DNA from: Solidesulfovibrio sp.
GTDB lineage: Bacteria; Desulfobacterota; Desulfovibrionia; Desulfovibrionales; Desulfovibrionaceae
Assembly: GCF_038562415.1 (NCBI RefSeq)
Contig: NZ_JBCFBA010000001.1
Span: forward strand, 496,001 to 560,000
Reading direction: 5' to 3'
Length of the DNA stretch: 64,000 nt
The notes beneath the pieces were generated by a model. It did not search any database. It was not told where the DNA came from and saw nothing but the letters and a program-made list of their open reading frames with translations. Below, piece by piece: positions 49,927-59,241 of this stretch; positions within the stretch are counted from its first letter, which is position 1; every line of letters starts with the position of its first letter. The position numbers and the translations under genes are program-made.

Positions 49927-51806
49927 GGCACGCCTCCCTCGGCCCCAAGCCCGACGGACAGGGCCAGGCGCAGGCCTTCCAGGGCGGCGAAGGCGGCCTT
50001 GTAGGCATGGCGGCGGCGCGGGGAGATGGTTTCCGGCGCGAGCGCCACCTCCTCCCGGCCCGGGCCGTCGCCGGCGGCCAGCATTGCCAGCAGCCGCTCG
50101 CCCTCGAAAAAGCCGAAGGCCTCCACGGCCGCCCGGGCCGTTTCACCCGGCAGGAGGCCCCGCCGGGCCAGGGCCTCCAGGCGGCTGACGGTGCCGGTCG
50201 CGGTGATGCCGCCATGCAGCGCGGCGAGCCGGGCCAGGGCGGTCACGGGCCGCGAACCCCGGCCGGCCACGTCCAGGACGGACGCCGATCCGCCGTCGCG
50301 CTCCATGAGCCGGCCCTTATAAAGCCCCAGGGGGGCCGGACGGGCCACGGCCGCGCGCAGCATGGCGTCGAGCACCGGCGGCGGCGGGCTCGGCACGAGT
50401 CCCCGATCCGCCTCGGGCGCCTCGCGGCCGCAACCCGGCAGTTCCCGGGCGTCGAAGCCTTCCAGCGAGGCCTCGTGGTCCAGGGGGTCGCCGTCGGCGG
50501 CGAAGCCGGTGGGGTCGAACAGGGCCCGGGGATCGCCCAGGCAAAGCCCGGACCGCCCTCCCCGCAGGCCGCAACGGTCAAGCCCCTCGCCGAGCCTGGG
50601 CAACAGCGCCTGCAAATACGTCCGGGCCGCCCGGGCGATGACCGCATCGCCGCCGTCGCCCGGCACCACGGCCAGGGACAGGCCGGTTGCGGGCAGCATC
50701 TCCCGCCGCCCGGCCGCGCCCAGGGCCAGCCAGCGACACGGCGCGGGCGAGGGGCCGCAGCGTTTTTCCAGCAGGGCAAGCAGCCGGGCCAGCACCTGCT
50801 CGGCGAGCAGGGTCAGGATGTGGGACACGGCCCCGGCAGCCGCGCCGCGCGCGGCCAGGGCGGCGGCCAGGGGCCGGATGTTGCGGCAAAGCGCCTCCAG
50901 GTCGTCGGCGTCGTCGGCCCGGCGGATGGCCCGCAGCAAGGCCATGGGCGAGCGGCCATGGGCAAGCAGCAGGTCGCTGGCCGTGACCATGCCGGCCGGT
51001 TCGCCGTCGCGGGTCACGAGCAGGTGGCGGATGCCGGCCCCGGTCATGCGCAGGAGCCCCTCGAAACAGGCTGCCTCGGCGGCCATGGCGGCCACCGGCG
51101 CGGACATCAGCGTCTCGACGGTGGCGGAAAGCGGCAGCCCGGTGGCCACGGCCCGGCGCAGGTCGCGGTCGGTGACGATGCCGATGACCGCGCCGGAGGC
51201 CTCGCACACGAGCACCGAGCCGACCTGCCCGGCCTCCATGACCCGGGCGGCCTGGGGCAAGTCCGTGCCGCGCGGCACCCGCACCAGGCTGCGCGACGCC
51301 ACCTCGCCGGCAAGGCGGGTAAACAGGTAGTCGCCGTCGTCGGGCTCGGGGCAGGCGGCCAGGTTCGCGGCCCGGCTGTCGGCCCTGGCCTGGCCCAGGG
51401 CGTCGTGAAAATAGGCGGCCACTTCGGGGTGGCGGCGGCACACGGCGGCAAAGGCCTCCCCGGGCAGGCGCACGAGAAAGGTGTCCTCCAGGGCCGTGGC
51501 CTGGCAGGCACCGGGCACGGCGCCAGGCACGGCCCCCAGGCCGAAACACTCCCCCGGGCCGCGCAGGTCGTCCCGGGCGCGGCCGTCGTCCGGGCCGCGC
51601 AGGCGCAGGCCGCCGCGCTGCACGCAACACAGCCAGCCCCCGTCGCCGCCCTCCACGGGCACGGGTTCGTCCTTGAGGTACAGGGCCACCCGGCTCCCGG
51701 CGGCCAGGGCGGCCAGTTCCAGGGGCGGCAGGCGGTCGAAGGGCGGCACGCCGGCCAGGAAGGCCTGGACGGATTCGGGTTGGTGCGAAGGATCGCGGGC
51801 CTGCAT
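49923..51806 (-). CDS. cNMP-CBS-DUF294 protein with degenerate nucleotidyltransferase motif
   Basis: The protein has 627 residues. Residues 10-130 resemble a cyclic-nucleotide-binding domain (ECFGLGAVPG; FLVRLPGEAFAAVCRRHPEVA). Residues 165-285 are a CBS pair (GQVGSVLVCEASGAVIGIVTDRDL; IRHLLVTRDGEPAGMVTASDL). A DUF294 nucleotidyltransferase-like region and DUF294_C follow. In active members the motif is GSxGRxE...TDQDN; here it reads LGAAGRREMLPATGLSLAV, so the catalytic Asp pair is lost. The next gene upstream keeps that motif intact. The protein therefore looks like a sensor partner, not an enzyme. An operon with the symporter and exonuclease is likely. Confidence 0.85.
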   Translation of the reverse strand: MQARDPSHQPESVQAFLAGVPPFDRLPPLELAALAAGSRVALYLKDEPVPVEGGDGGWLCCVQRGGLRLRGPDDGRARDDLRGPGECFGLGAVPGAVPGACQATALEDTFLVRLPGEAFAAVCRRHPEVAAYFHDALGQARADSRAANLAACPEPDDGDYLFTRLAGEVASRSLVRVPRGTDLPQAARVMEAGQVGSVLVCEASGAVIGIVTDRDLRRAVATGLPLSATVETLMSAPVAAMAAEAACFEGLLRMTGAGIRHLLVTRDGEPAGMVTASDLLLAHGRSPMALLRAIRRADDADDLEALCRNIRPLAAALAARGAAAGAVSHILTLLAEQVLARLLALLEKRCGPSPAPCRWLALGAAGRREMLPATGLSLAVVPGDGGDAVIARAARTYLQALLPRLGEGLDRCGLRGGRSGLCLGDPRALFDPTGFAADGDPLDHEASLEGFDARELPGCGREAPEADRGLVPSPPPPVLDAMLRAAVARPAPLGLYKGRLMERDGGSASVLDVAGRGSRPVTALARLAALHGGITATGTVSRLEALARRGLLPGETARAAVEAFGFFEGERLLAMLAAGDGPGREEVALAPETISPRRRHAYKAAFAALEGLRLALSVGLGAEGGVP

Positions 51807-51821
51807 GGTTCCTCCGTCGGG

Positions 51822-52883
51822 TCAGGTCAGGTAGGCCAGACCGAAATGGTGTTCAAGGATGGCGCACAGCTCGGCCACGGCGCGAAACGCCCGGTGCAAG
51901 CCTTCCTTGGCGGCCAGGGGCAGGCGGTCCGGGTCCAGGCGGTTGCCCGGGGCCGCGCCCTCGCGCCAGGCCCGGGCCTGGCCGTCCAGGCGCACGGCCT
52001 GGACGGCGGCGAACGCGCGGACAAGGCGCTCGGCCAGTTCCCGGCCGACGCGCCCGCGACCGGCCAGGGCCTCTATGCGGGAGACTGTCCCTGTTTGCTG
52101 GAGACCGGCCTCCAGGGCCAGGGCCTTGACGCCGAGGACCAGGGGATAGACGGCCGCGCGCTTGCTGTCGCAGGGGGCGTGGCCAAAACCGAACAAGCCC
52201 AGGGACAGATGGCCGCCAAAGGGCGTGGACGGGGCGAAGCGGATGGCTTCCCGGGCCAGGCCGCGCACGAGCAGCGGCGCCTCGGCCGCCCGGCGCCGGA
52301 CATGGCCGGCCAGGGCCTGGGCCAGGCGCTCGTCGCCGGCCACGGCCCGACCGTCGGCCAGCAGCGAAACCAGCAGCACGCCGGCTTCGTCGGGGCGTTC
52401 GGCGGCGGCGTCCACGGCGGCGAGCCAACGCCCGAGGGGCTTTCGCCACGCGGGCGTTGCGGCCATGATGCCCTTGGGGCACGGCGGCAGGCCGCAGGCA
52501 TCGAGAATGTCGCGCAGCCGCCCGGCGAAAGTGGCGCATTCCCCGCCCTCCCCCTCCCCTTCGGGAACGATGAGCAGGTTGTCCTGGTCTGTGGCCAGAA
52601 ACTGCTCGCCGCGCCCCTGGCTGCCGAGGACCAGCAGGCACCAGCCGTCCGGGGGCCTGCCCGGCCCGTCCCGGGCCAGGGCGGCGGCGCGCGCGAGCAG
52701 CCTGTCGTTGAGCGCGGCGGCCAGCCGCCCCGTCTCCAGGGCGTCGCCCGCCCCGGCCGATGCGGCGACGAACGCCTGGATATCCTGGAAAAGCCCGGCC
52801 AACAGGCCTGGTTCGGCCACGACGTCCAGGGCAGCCGCCAATTCCGCCGCCTTCCCATGCATGGCCAACACCATTTCGCCCAT
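51822..52883 (-). CDS. DUF294 nucleotidyltransferase-like protein, sensor-less
   Basis: This protein of 353 residues lacks CBS and cNMP domains. The nucleotidyltransferase motif is intact: LVLGSQGRGEQFLATDQDNLLIVPEG, with Gly-Ser and the Asp-x-Asp pair seen in GlnD-like enzymes. The remainder is the helical DUF294_C region (FGHAPCDSKRAAVYPLVLGVKALALEAGL; TGTVSRIEALAGRGRVG). It is the complementary half of the downstream protein, whose motif is decayed. The two share the C-terminal pattern 'QTGTVSRIEALAxRG / ATGTVSRLEALARRG', so they are paralogues. The target could be nucleotidylation of a protein or a small molecule, unknown. Confidence 0.82.
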   Translation of the reverse strand: MGEMVLAMHGKAAELAAALDVVAEPGLLAGLFQDIQAFVAASAGAGDALETGRLAAALNDRLLARAAALARDGPGRPPDGWCLLVLGSQGRGEQFLATDQDNLLIVPEGEGEGGECATFAGRLRDILDACGLPPCPKGIMAATPAWRKPLGRWLAAVDAAAERPDEAGVLLVSLLADGRAVAGDERLAQALAGHVRRRAAEAPLLVRGLAREAIRFAPSTPFGGHLSLGLFGFGHAPCDSKRAAVYPLVLGVKALALEAGLQQTGTVSRIEALAGRGRVGRELAERLVRAFAAVQAVRLDGQARAWREGAAPGNRLDPDRLPLAAKEGLHRAFRAVAELCAILEHHFGLAYLT

Positions 52884-52904
52884 GCCTGCCCTCCTCCCCC
52901 TTCC

Positions 52905-53010
52905 AGGGGGTCCGGGGGGGATGATCCCCCCCGGTGGGGAAGTCCAGAAGGGGCAAAGCCCCTTTTGGCCCCCGGTGGGGTGGGTTCGGGAGGGGCGACG
53001 CCCCTCCCGA
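52905..53010. repeat. GC-rich multi-hairpin intergenic repeat, copy 3
   Basis: GGGGGTCCGG leads into G7-ATGAT-C7 (52914-52932). The second hairpin is centred on GGGGCAAAGCCCC (near 52950-52962). A third, CGGGAGGGGC / GCCCCTCCCG, lies at 52987-53010. It fills the gap between the DUF294 gene start and the symporter stop. It matches copy 1 (reversed) in two hairpins. Confidence 0.7.
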
Positions 53011-53015
53011 TATTT

Positions 53016-54563
53016 TCACTCGGCGCCGACGCCGAGGTAGTTGCGGATCTGCTGGGCTTCGTAGAGGGAGCGGGCCTTGGCGTCGGGCACGAGCACCGAG
53101 CCGAGCCAGCCGGCGGCAAAGGCGGCGGGCATGGAGATCAGCGCCGGGTTTTTCCAGGGGAAGATGGCGGCGGGATTGCCGAAGATATCCACCCAGACCG
53201 TGGGCGAGAGCAGGATCAGCCCGGCGGCGGTCACGGTGCCGGTGACGATGGCGGCCGTGGCGCCGAAGGTGCTGGTGCCCTTCCAGAGGATGGAGAGGAG
53301 CAGGGCCGGGAAGTTGGCGCTGGCGGCGATGGCGAAGGCCAGGCCGACCATGAAGGCCACGTTTTGGCCCTTGAAGGCCAGGCCGAGCAGCATGGCCACC
53401 ACGCCAAGGCCCAGCGTCGCCCGCTTGGCCACCTTCATTTCGTCCTCTTCCGAGGAGTTCCCGCTACGCCAGACATTGGCGTAGAGGTCGTGGGAAAGGG
53501 TGGTCGCGCCGGCCAAGGTCAGCCCGGCCACCACGGCCAGGATGGTGGCGAAGGCCACCGCCGCGATGAAGCCCAGAAACACCGTGCCGCCGGTCACCTC
53601 GGCCAGGAGCAGGGCGGCCATGTTGCCGCCGGCGTCCACCTTGGCCACCACGTCGCGGCCCACGAGCACCATGGCGGCGAAGCCGATGATGAAGGTGAGC
53701 ACGTAGAAGTAGCCGATGAGTCCCGTGGCGTAGAACACGGATTTGCGGGCGGCCTTGGCGTCGGGCACGGTGTAGAAGCGCATGAGGATGTGCGGCAGGC
53801 CGGCCGTGCCGAACATCAGCGCGATGCCCAGGGACACGGCGTCCAGGGGGTTGGCCACGAGCCCCCCGGGGTTGAGCACTTTTTCGCCGTAGGTCGCGGC
53901 GGCGGCGTTGAAAAGCCCCACCACGTTGAAGCCGAACTTGGACAGGGCCATGCCCACCATGACCGTGGCCCCGGCGAGCAGGAGCACGGCCTTGATGATC
54001 TGCACCCAGGTGGTGGCCAGCATGCCGCCGAAGAGCACGTAGGCGATCATGACCGCGCCGACGAGGATGATGGCCGTTTCGTAGGGCAGCCCGAACATCA
54101 TCTTGATCAGCGCCCCGGAGCCCACCATCTGGGCGATGAGGTAGAAGCAGACCGTCAAAAGCGAGCCCACCGAGGCGGCGATGCGGATGGGCTTTTGCGA
54201 CAGGCGGTAGGCCACCACGTCGGCGAAGGTGTACTTGCCGAGGTTGCGCAGGGGCTCGGCGATGAGGAACATGATGACCGGCCAGCCGACGAGGAAGCCG
54301 ATGGAATAGATGAGCCCGTCGTAGCCCTTGAGCGACACCAGGCCGGCGATGCCCAGAAACGAGGCGGCGGACATGTAGTCGCCGGCCAGGGCCAGGCCGT
54401 TTTGCCAGCCCGTGACCGAACGGCCGGCGGCGTAGAACTGGGAGGCGCCCCGGCTTTTCTTGGCCGCGAAATAGGTGATGGCCAGAGTGCCGGCGATGAA
54501 AAAGAAAAAGAAGATGATGGACGTGGCGTTGGGTTGGCCGATGGTGGTGGCGAAGGTGTTCAT
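53016..54563 (-). CDS. actP: Cation/acetate symporter of the SSS family
   Basis: This 515-residue Na+/solute symporter has about 13 hydrophobic segments. Family features are [33 protein letters not shown], then [32 protein letters not shown] and a Ser/Thr-rich sodium site region [14 protein letters not shown]. These match ActP, which takes up acetate and other short-chain acids. Its ATG overlaps the stop of the DUF485 gene (ATGA), the usual partner. Acetate is relevant for a sulfate reducer, though the exact substrate is inferred. Confidence 0.92.
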   Translation of the reverse strand: MNTFATTIGQPNATSIIFFFFFIAGTLAITYFAAKKSRGASQFYAAGRSVTGWQNGLALAGDYMSAASFLGIAGLVSLKGYDGLIYSIGFLVGWPVIMFLIAEPLRNLGKYTFADVVAYRLSQKPIRIAASVGSLLTVCFYLIAQMVGSGALIKMMFGLPYETAIILVGAVMIAYVLFGGMLATTWVQIIKAVLLLAGATVMVGMALSKFGFNVVGLFNAAAATYGEKVLNPGGLVANPLDAVSLGIALMFGTAGLPHILMRFYTVPDAKAARKSVFYATGLIGYFYVLTFIIGFAAMVLVGRDVVAKVDAGGNMAALLLAEVTGGTVFLGFIAAVAFATILAVVAGLTLAGATTLSHDLYANVWRSGNSSEEDEMKVAKRATLGLGVVAMLLGLAFKGQNVAFMVGLAFAIAASANFPALLLSILWKGTSTFGATAAIVTGTVTAAGLILLSPTVWVDIFGNPAAIFPWKNPALISMPAAFAAGWLGSVLVPDAKARSLYEAQQIRNYLGVGAE

Positions 54564-54871
54564 CCCCGGTTCTCCCGCATGGCGTGTTTGATGTTGTCGA
54601 CGGCGGTGTCGTAGTCGTCGTTGGCCCAGCGCACGTAGATGCCCGTGGCCAGCCAGGACACGACGATGACGCCAAGCCCGATGGGAATGCCCACGGTCAT
54701 GTGCTCGCCGATGCGGGTGGCGAACAGGTCCGGCCGAAAGGCCAGGACGGCGATGAAGCCGTAATAGACGGCCAGCATGAAGGCGGTCAGCGTCAGGGAG
54801 ACGCCCCAGCGTTTGCGCACGAGCTGGGAAAACAGCCGGGAGTGGGTCGGGTCGGCCGTGGACGTTGGCAT
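54560..54871 (-). CDS. DUF485 membrane protein
   Basis: This 103-residue protein has two membrane helices ([20 protein letters not shown] and [19 protein letters not shown]) and the C-terminal [17 protein letters not shown] typical of DUF485, the YjcH family. It is encoded just before ActP in many bacteria and may assist the symporter. It has AAAGGAG upstream of ATG and heads the leftward cluster symporter-DUF294-CBS-exonuclease. Confidence 0.92.
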   Translation of the reverse strand: MPTSTADPTHSRLFSQLVRKRWGVSLTLTAFMLAVYYGFIAVLAFRPDLFATRIGEHMTVGIPIGLGVIVVSWLATGIYVRWANDDYDTAVDNIKHAMRENRG

Positions 54872-55240
54872 GGCTCGCTCCTTTGGGCCGGCGGTCGGCC
54901 GGGCCGCGTGTTCCGGGGCGGCGCCCATCGCCGTCCCGGCCGGCGGGCGGGTTCCCGGGCCGGCATGGGACCCTTGTAGGCGGCCAGCGACGGCGGTGCC
55001 CGCGAATTTCGGCGGACGGCGGCAACGAGCCCATGGAAGGGGAGCGGAGAAACGAGGGGGCGCTTGGCCGTTCGCCGGCCAAAACACGCCGTCCGCCGGG
55101 GCAAACGGCCGTGTCCGCCCGAACGCGCCGGCGCCGGGGGACGGGGCGGCCCCAGGCCGGCAACCGGGAATGGAGTCGAACGGGCGGTTCCCAGCCGAGA
55201 CCTGATGTGTTAGGCAGGCTCCGCTTCGAGGGCCTATCCC
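54872..55240. other. Divergent intergenic region, DUF485 / REC-GGDEF
   Basis: This is 369 bases of GC-rich sequence without coding character. GGGAA (near 55167) and TTCCC (near 55190) can pair in a small hairpin. I could not identify a clear promoter for either gene. A stretch near 55194-55205 looks like the end of a cobalamin riboswitch (AGCC-GAGACCTG) but the rest of that structure is absent. Confidence 0.45.
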
Positions 55241-56527
55241 ATGAGCCAACCGCAACCGTCGCTCCCGTCCCGCCGCGTGCTCCTCGTCGAGGACAGCGAT
55301 CTGTTCGGCCGCCTGCTGGCCGGAAAGCTCAAGCTGGAACTGGGCCTGGGCACCGTCTGGCTCAAAACCTTCGGCGACTGCCTGCGACTGCTCGACAGCG
55401 GCGACACGGCCTTTGACGCGGCCCTGCTCGACATCACCCTGCCCGACGCGCCCCACGGGGAAATCATCGACCTGGTGCTGTCCCACGGCATCCCGGGCAT
55501 CGTCTTTACCGGGAGCGTCAACGACGCCCAGCGCGAGGCCTTTTGGGCCAAGCGCATCGTGGACTACATTCTCAAGCAGTCCGAATGCGGCCTGGACATC
55601 GCCGTGCGCCAGGTCAAACGCATCATCGACAACAGGGACATGCGCTGCCTGGTGGTGGACGATTCGAGGCTCTACCGGAAAAGCATCGCCAACCTGCTGC
55701 GGGCCCACGGCTTCCATGTCCACGAAGCGGCCTCGGGCCGGGAGGCCCTGGCCATTCTGGCGGCGCACCGGGACATCAAACTGGCCCTGGTCGACTACAC
55801 CATGCCGGAGATGGACGGCGTGGCGCTGACCCGGGAGATACGGCGCCTCGGCCGCATCGACGAACTGGCCGTCATCGGCCTGTCCAACAGCGAAGACAAG
55901 GCGACGCCGATCCGGTTCCTCAAAAACGGGGCCAACGACTACATCAAAAAACCCTTCGAGGTGGAGGAGTTCTACTGCCGCGTGTCGCTTAATATCGACA
56001 TGCTCAACCAGTTCGCGACGATCAGGGAGCTGGCCTACACCGATCCCCTGACCGCGACGGCCAACCGGCGGGCGCTTTTTTCGAGCGGCCAGGCCGCTCT
56101 GGCCCAGGCCCGGGAAACGGCCAGCCCGATCACCGTGGCCATGATCGACATCGACCGCTTCAAGCACGTCAACGACACCTTCGGCCACGAAGCCGGCGAT
56201 GACGTCATCCGCCACCTCGGCGCCACCCTGCGGGAATATTTCCCCCAGGGCGAGCACCATATCGGCCGCATCGGCGGCGAGGAATTCTGCGTCGCCAGCC
56301 CCGGGCGCACGGCGGCACAATTGCTGCCCGTCTACGAGGCCTTTCGCCGCCACATCGCCGGTGCCGTCGTGGCCGCGCGCGGGTACGGCATCGCCTACAC
56401 CGTCAGCGTCGGCCTCCATGACGCCGCGGGTGCCTCCTTCGAGGACATGCTCAAGGAAGCGGACGTAAAGCTGTACAAGGCGAAGACGCTCGGCCGCAAC
56501 CGCATCGTCGTCACGGCCGCGCCGTAA
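55241..56527 (+). CDS. Diguanylate cyclase with two receiver domains (REC-REC-GGDEF)
   Basis: This 428-residue PleD-like protein has a first receiver with Asp64 (LLDITLPD) and a second with Asp185 ([11 protein letters not shown]) and Lys in [10 protein letters not shown]. The GGDEF domain starts near residue 265 ([12 protein letters not shown]) with active-site GGEEF at 345-349. No RxxD inhibitory site is evident just before it ([10 protein letters not shown]), so product inhibition may be absent. It would make c-di-GMP when phosphorylated. No kinase is adjacent. The ATG has GAGGG upstream. Confidence 0.92.
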   Translation: MSQPQPSLPSRRVLLVEDSDLFGRLLAGKLKLELGLGTVWLKTFGDCLRLLDSGDTAFDAALLDITLPDAPHGEIIDLVLSHGIPGIVFTGSVNDAQREAFWAKRIVDYILKQSECGLDIAVRQVKRIIDNRDMRCLVVDDSRLYRKSIANLLRAHGFHVHEAASGREALAILAAHRDIKLALVDYTMPEMDGVALTREIRRLGRIDELAVIGLSNSEDKATPIRFLKNGANDYIKKPFEVEEFYCRVSLNIDMLNQFATIRELAYTDPLTATANRRALFSSGQAALAQARETASPITVAMIDIDRFKHVNDTFGHEAGDDVIRHLGATLREYFPQGEHHIGRIGGEEFCVASPGRTAAQLLPVYEAFRRHIAGAVVAARGYGIAYTVSVGLHDAAGASFEDMLKEADVKLYKAKTLGRNRIVVTAAP

Positions 56528-56611
56528 GGCGCGACCTCCCGGCCCCGTCGGCGCCGACGAGGCCGACCCGGCCGGCGGGCAGGCACGGACGTTTTCCGTG
56601 CGGGCGCCCGG

Positions 56612-56965
56612 CTAGAGCGGCAGGTCGAGCTGCTTGGGGCGCTTTTTTTCGGCGATGAGGCGTTTGAGCTTTTTGGGCGAGACCCCCACCCGGTAGGGCC
56701 AGACCGGACAGGCCTCCCGTTCGGTGCAGCGGCGCACGGCGTCGCGGTCGCCCACCGTGCAGCGCAGGCAAAACCGCCGCACCACCCGTACCACCCGCAC
56801 GCCGAAGCCCTCGGGAACCTCCTTCATGCGCAACGCGTGAAAGGGGCAGGCCCTGTCCGTGCAGGCCGCGACCAGGCTTCGCTGCCCGCCCATGCAGGCG
56901 GCCAGGCAGTAGCGCCGCACGGCCTCGATGGGCGAAAGGGTTTTTGGGGCATCGCCCTGGCGCAT
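56612..56965 (-). CDS. Small Cys-rich protein made of two copies of one motif
   Basis: This 117-residue protein contains two copies of a Cys-rich unit. Copy 1 (about residues 16-46) reads RRYC...C...ACTDRACP...LR; copy 2 (about residues 62-92) reads RRFCLRC...RRCTEREACP...YR. Each unit has four cysteines ending in a CP pair. The unit resembles a short phage- and prophage-associated protein pattern (CLxCC-G-x-VRxC-CPLxPYR), usually present once. The C-terminus is basic (KKLKRLIAEKKRPKQLDLPL). The fold and function are unknown; zinc or cluster binding is plausible. Confidence 0.7.
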   Translation of the reverse strand: MRQGDAPKTLSPIEAVRRYCLAACMGGQRSLVAACTDRACPFHALRMKEVPEGFGVRVVRVVRRFCLRCTVGDRDAVRRCTEREACPVWPYRVGVSPKKLKRLIAEKKRPKQLDLPL

Positions 56966-57381
56966 GGAACCTCGCGGGGTTGGCGCGGCCGTGGCCGCGC
57001 GGGGTTGCCCTTTCCATAGACCGCCCCTTGCCCGCTGGCAACCGCCCGGCGCCGGATTTCCGGCGGCGGCAACCGGCCTGGCCGGGCAGGATCATGGTTC
57101 GATGCGTATCCTGTCATCGATATGCGGCCATGTTGGCCATGTCTCAGGCATGCTTGGGGCCACAAGTCGGGCCAAGCCGGCAACGACACGCTTTATCCAA
57201 TACAAGTGTCAGTAACAAGGGAACTTTACAGAAAGATCATAAAAGCCTATTCCCATGATACTGCAGTACCCGCACGGCTGGCTTCCGCCGTAGTCGCGAG
57301 CGCAGCTTGCGTCGGCCGGCGCGCTACAGTGGCTTCTGCCGCCGGCCACCGCCTGTTTCCGGTCGGCAAGGACGATTGGAC
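56966..57381. other. Long leader region before the histidine kinase operon
   Basis: This gap of 416 bases lies between divergent genes. The part 57140-57270 is AT-richer than its surroundings. It contains a possible promoter (57225-57253), then the palindrome TACTGCAGTA, a small ACGGC/GCCGT hairpin and a longer GGCCGGCG/CGCCGGCC hairpin before the start codon. No riboswitch class I know matches. Confidence 0.45.
57225..57253 (+). promoter_or_regulatory. Possible promoter of the kinase-REC-GGDEF operon
   Basis: TTTACA (57225-57230), a 17-base spacer and TATTCC (57248-57253) lie about 130 bases before the GTG start. The -35 is good and the -10 weak. The leader would contain two hairpins. Confidence 0.4.
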
Positions 57382-59241
57382 GTGAATCCCAGCCTGCCCC
57401 CCTCTTCCGCGCCATCGCGCCCGGCCTCGCCGGGGCTTCGCGCCACCCTCGTGGCCCTCGTGCTCCTGGCCGTGCTGCCGGCCCTGGGGCTGGCCCTGTA
57501 CCACGGCCTGGACCAGCGGGCCAAGGCCAGGGACGAGGCCAAGGCCGCCGTGGCCAACCGCGCCCGCTCCCTGGCCGCCGCCCAGGCGGAACAGCTGGCC
57601 GGGACGCATCGGCTGGTGGAAAGCCTGGCCGCGACCACGGTGGTGCGCGTCATCGACCCGCAGGGCTGTTCGTTGCTCTTCTCCCAGCTGCTGCGCCAAT
57701 GGGGCCCGGGCATGGCCAACATCCTGGCCGTGTCCGGCAGCGGCGAACGCATCGCCGAGGCCGTGGAAAACGCCGGCGACGCCTTCCCGCCCGGCCGCAC
57801 CCCCCTGGGCGGGGTCAGTTTCGCCGACCGCGACTGGTTCCGCCAGGCCCAACGCGAAAAGGCCTGCCGGATCGGCCCGTTTAGCCTGACCGCCGACGGC
57901 CGGCCCGTGGCCGTGGTCGCCTGTCCGGCCCTGGGCTGGGACGGCGAGGTCAAGGCCGTGGTGGCGGCCAGCCTCACCCTGGACGCCCTGGGCCGGTCGT
58001 TCGCCGCCACGCCCGGTTCGCCCGGCGAAACGGGCGGCGTGGTGGCCGCCTCGGGGGGCCTTTTGGCGCGCTTTCCCGAGGCGTCGCCGGCCGAAGGCCC
58101 GAACATCGCCGACACGCCCCTGGGCCGGTCCGTGCTGAGGACGGCCGCGGGCAGCCTGGAGGCCACGGGGCTCGACGGCGAAGCCAAGCTCGTGGGCGTG
58201 GCCCGGCTGAACCCGCAGGCCGCCGATTCGCCGGCCGTGTTCGTGGCCATGCCGCTGGCCGAGGCCTATGCCCCGGCCCAAAGCCTGCTTTTCCACCAGA
58301 TGGCCTGGCTGGTCGTGGTCGGCCTGGTGGGCCTGGGCGCGGCCTGGTTTTGCGGCTCGCGGCTGCTGGTTTCCCCCATCGTGGCCCTGGTCGAGGCCGC
58401 CGAGGCCATCGGCCGGGGCGAATTCGCCACCCGGCTGACGACGCCGTCCCGCATCCGGGAACTGGCCCGGCTCGGCCGGGCCTTCAACGCCATGGCCGGG
58501 GGGCTGATGGAGCGCGAACGCGTGCTGGCCGAAAAAACCGCCGCCCTGGAGCACTCCAACCAGGACCTGGAGCAGTTCGCCTACGTGGCCTCCCACGACC
58601 TCCAGGAACCGTTGCGCAAGATCACGAGTTTCGCCGATCTCCTGGCCAAGCGCTGCGCCGGCAGCCTCGACGAGACGGGCGAGCGCTACGTGGCCTACAT
58701 GGTGGACGGGGCCAGGCGCATGAGCCAGCTCATCAACCATCTGCTGGCCTATTCGCGCCTGGGCACGCGCGGGGCGGCCTTTGCCCCCATGGAGCTCGCA
58801 GCGGCCCTGGATGCGGCCCTGGACAACCTGGAGCTGCCCCTGGCCGAAGCCGGCGCCACGGTCACGCGCGGCGAGTTGCCGACGCTTGTGGCCGACGCCA
58901 CGCAGCTGACCCAGCTTTTCCAGAACATCATCGGCAATGCCGTCAAATACCGGGCCGACCGGCCGCCGGTCATCCATGTCTCGGCCCGGCGCGAGGACGG
59001 CGGCTGGACGGTCGCCGTGGCCGACAACGGCCAAGGCATCGCGCCCCGGCATTTCGAACGGATCTTTCGCATGTTCCAGCGCCTGGACACGGCCAAGGAA
59101 CGACAAGGAGCCGGCATCGGCCTGGCCTTTTGCAAACGCATCGTCGAACGCCACGGCGGCCGCATCTGGGTGGAATCCGAGGAGGGCACGGGTTCCACGT
59201 TCCGTTTCACCCTGCCCGACCTGGAGGCCGGCCCGGCATGA
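57382..59241 (+). CDS. Membrane histidine kinase with Cache-like sensor, HAMP and phytochrome-type kinase core
   Basis: The protein has 619 residues. A first membrane helix (about 21-40) and a second (about 307-325) enclose a periplasmic domain of some 260 residues; the segment ADRDWFRQAQ is typical of Cache sensors. A HAMP domain and coiled linker follow. The HisKA domain has His405 in VASHDLQEPLRKI, the phytochrome-like subtype, and the HATPase domain has NIIGNAVKYRADRPP, DNGQGI and GAGIGLAFCKRIVERHGG. The GTG start follows AAGGA. It overlaps the next gene by 4 bases, forming a coupled trio. Confidence 0.9.
   Translation: MNPSLPPSSAPSRPASPGLRATLVALVLLAVLPALGLALYHGLDQRAKARDEAKAAVANRARSLAAAQAEQLAGTHRLVESLAATTVVRVIDPQGCSLLFSQLLRQWGPGMANILAVSGSGERIAEAVENAGDAFPPGRTPLGGVSFADRDWFRQAQREKACRIGPFSLTADGRPVAVVACPALGWDGEVKAVVAASLTLDALGRSFAATPGSPGETGGVVAASGGLLARFPEASPAEGPNIADTPLGRSVLRTAAGSLEATGLDGEAKLVGVARLNPQAADSPAVFVAMPLAEAYAPAQSLLFHQMAWLVVVGLVGLGAAWFCGSRLLVSPIVALVEAAEAIGRGEFATRLTTPSRIRELARLGRAFNAMAGGLMERERVLAEKTAALEHSNQDLEQFAYVASHDLQEPLRKITSFADLLAKRCAGSLDETGERYVAYMVDGARRMSQLINHLLAYSRLGTRGAAFAPMELAAALDAALDNLELPLAEAGATVTRGELPTLVADATQLTQLFQNIIGNAVKYRADRPPVIHVSARREDGGWTVAVADNGQGIAPRHFERIFRMFQRLDTAKERQGAGIGLAFCKRIVERHGGRIWVESEEGTGSTFRFTLPDLEAGPA

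Noticed and set aside
49686-54614. An unbroken 1642-codon plus-strand frame opposite the symporter/DUF294 cluster
   Set aside because: It is antisense to four well-supported genes and has His/Gln/Gly-rich low-complexity translation with no recognisable domain.
55160-55210. Cobalamin riboswitch-like end (AGCC-GAGACCTG) before the REC-REC-GGDEF gene
   Set aside because: The B12-box is incomplete, and the GCCACTG, GGGAAGGC and P3-P6 core elements are missing; the downstream gene has no link to cobalamin.
57260-57381. Possible c-di-GMP riboswitch in the leader of the kinase operon
   Set aside because: Two hairpins are present, but the conserved GEMM core bases are not seen, so only a structured leader can be claimed.
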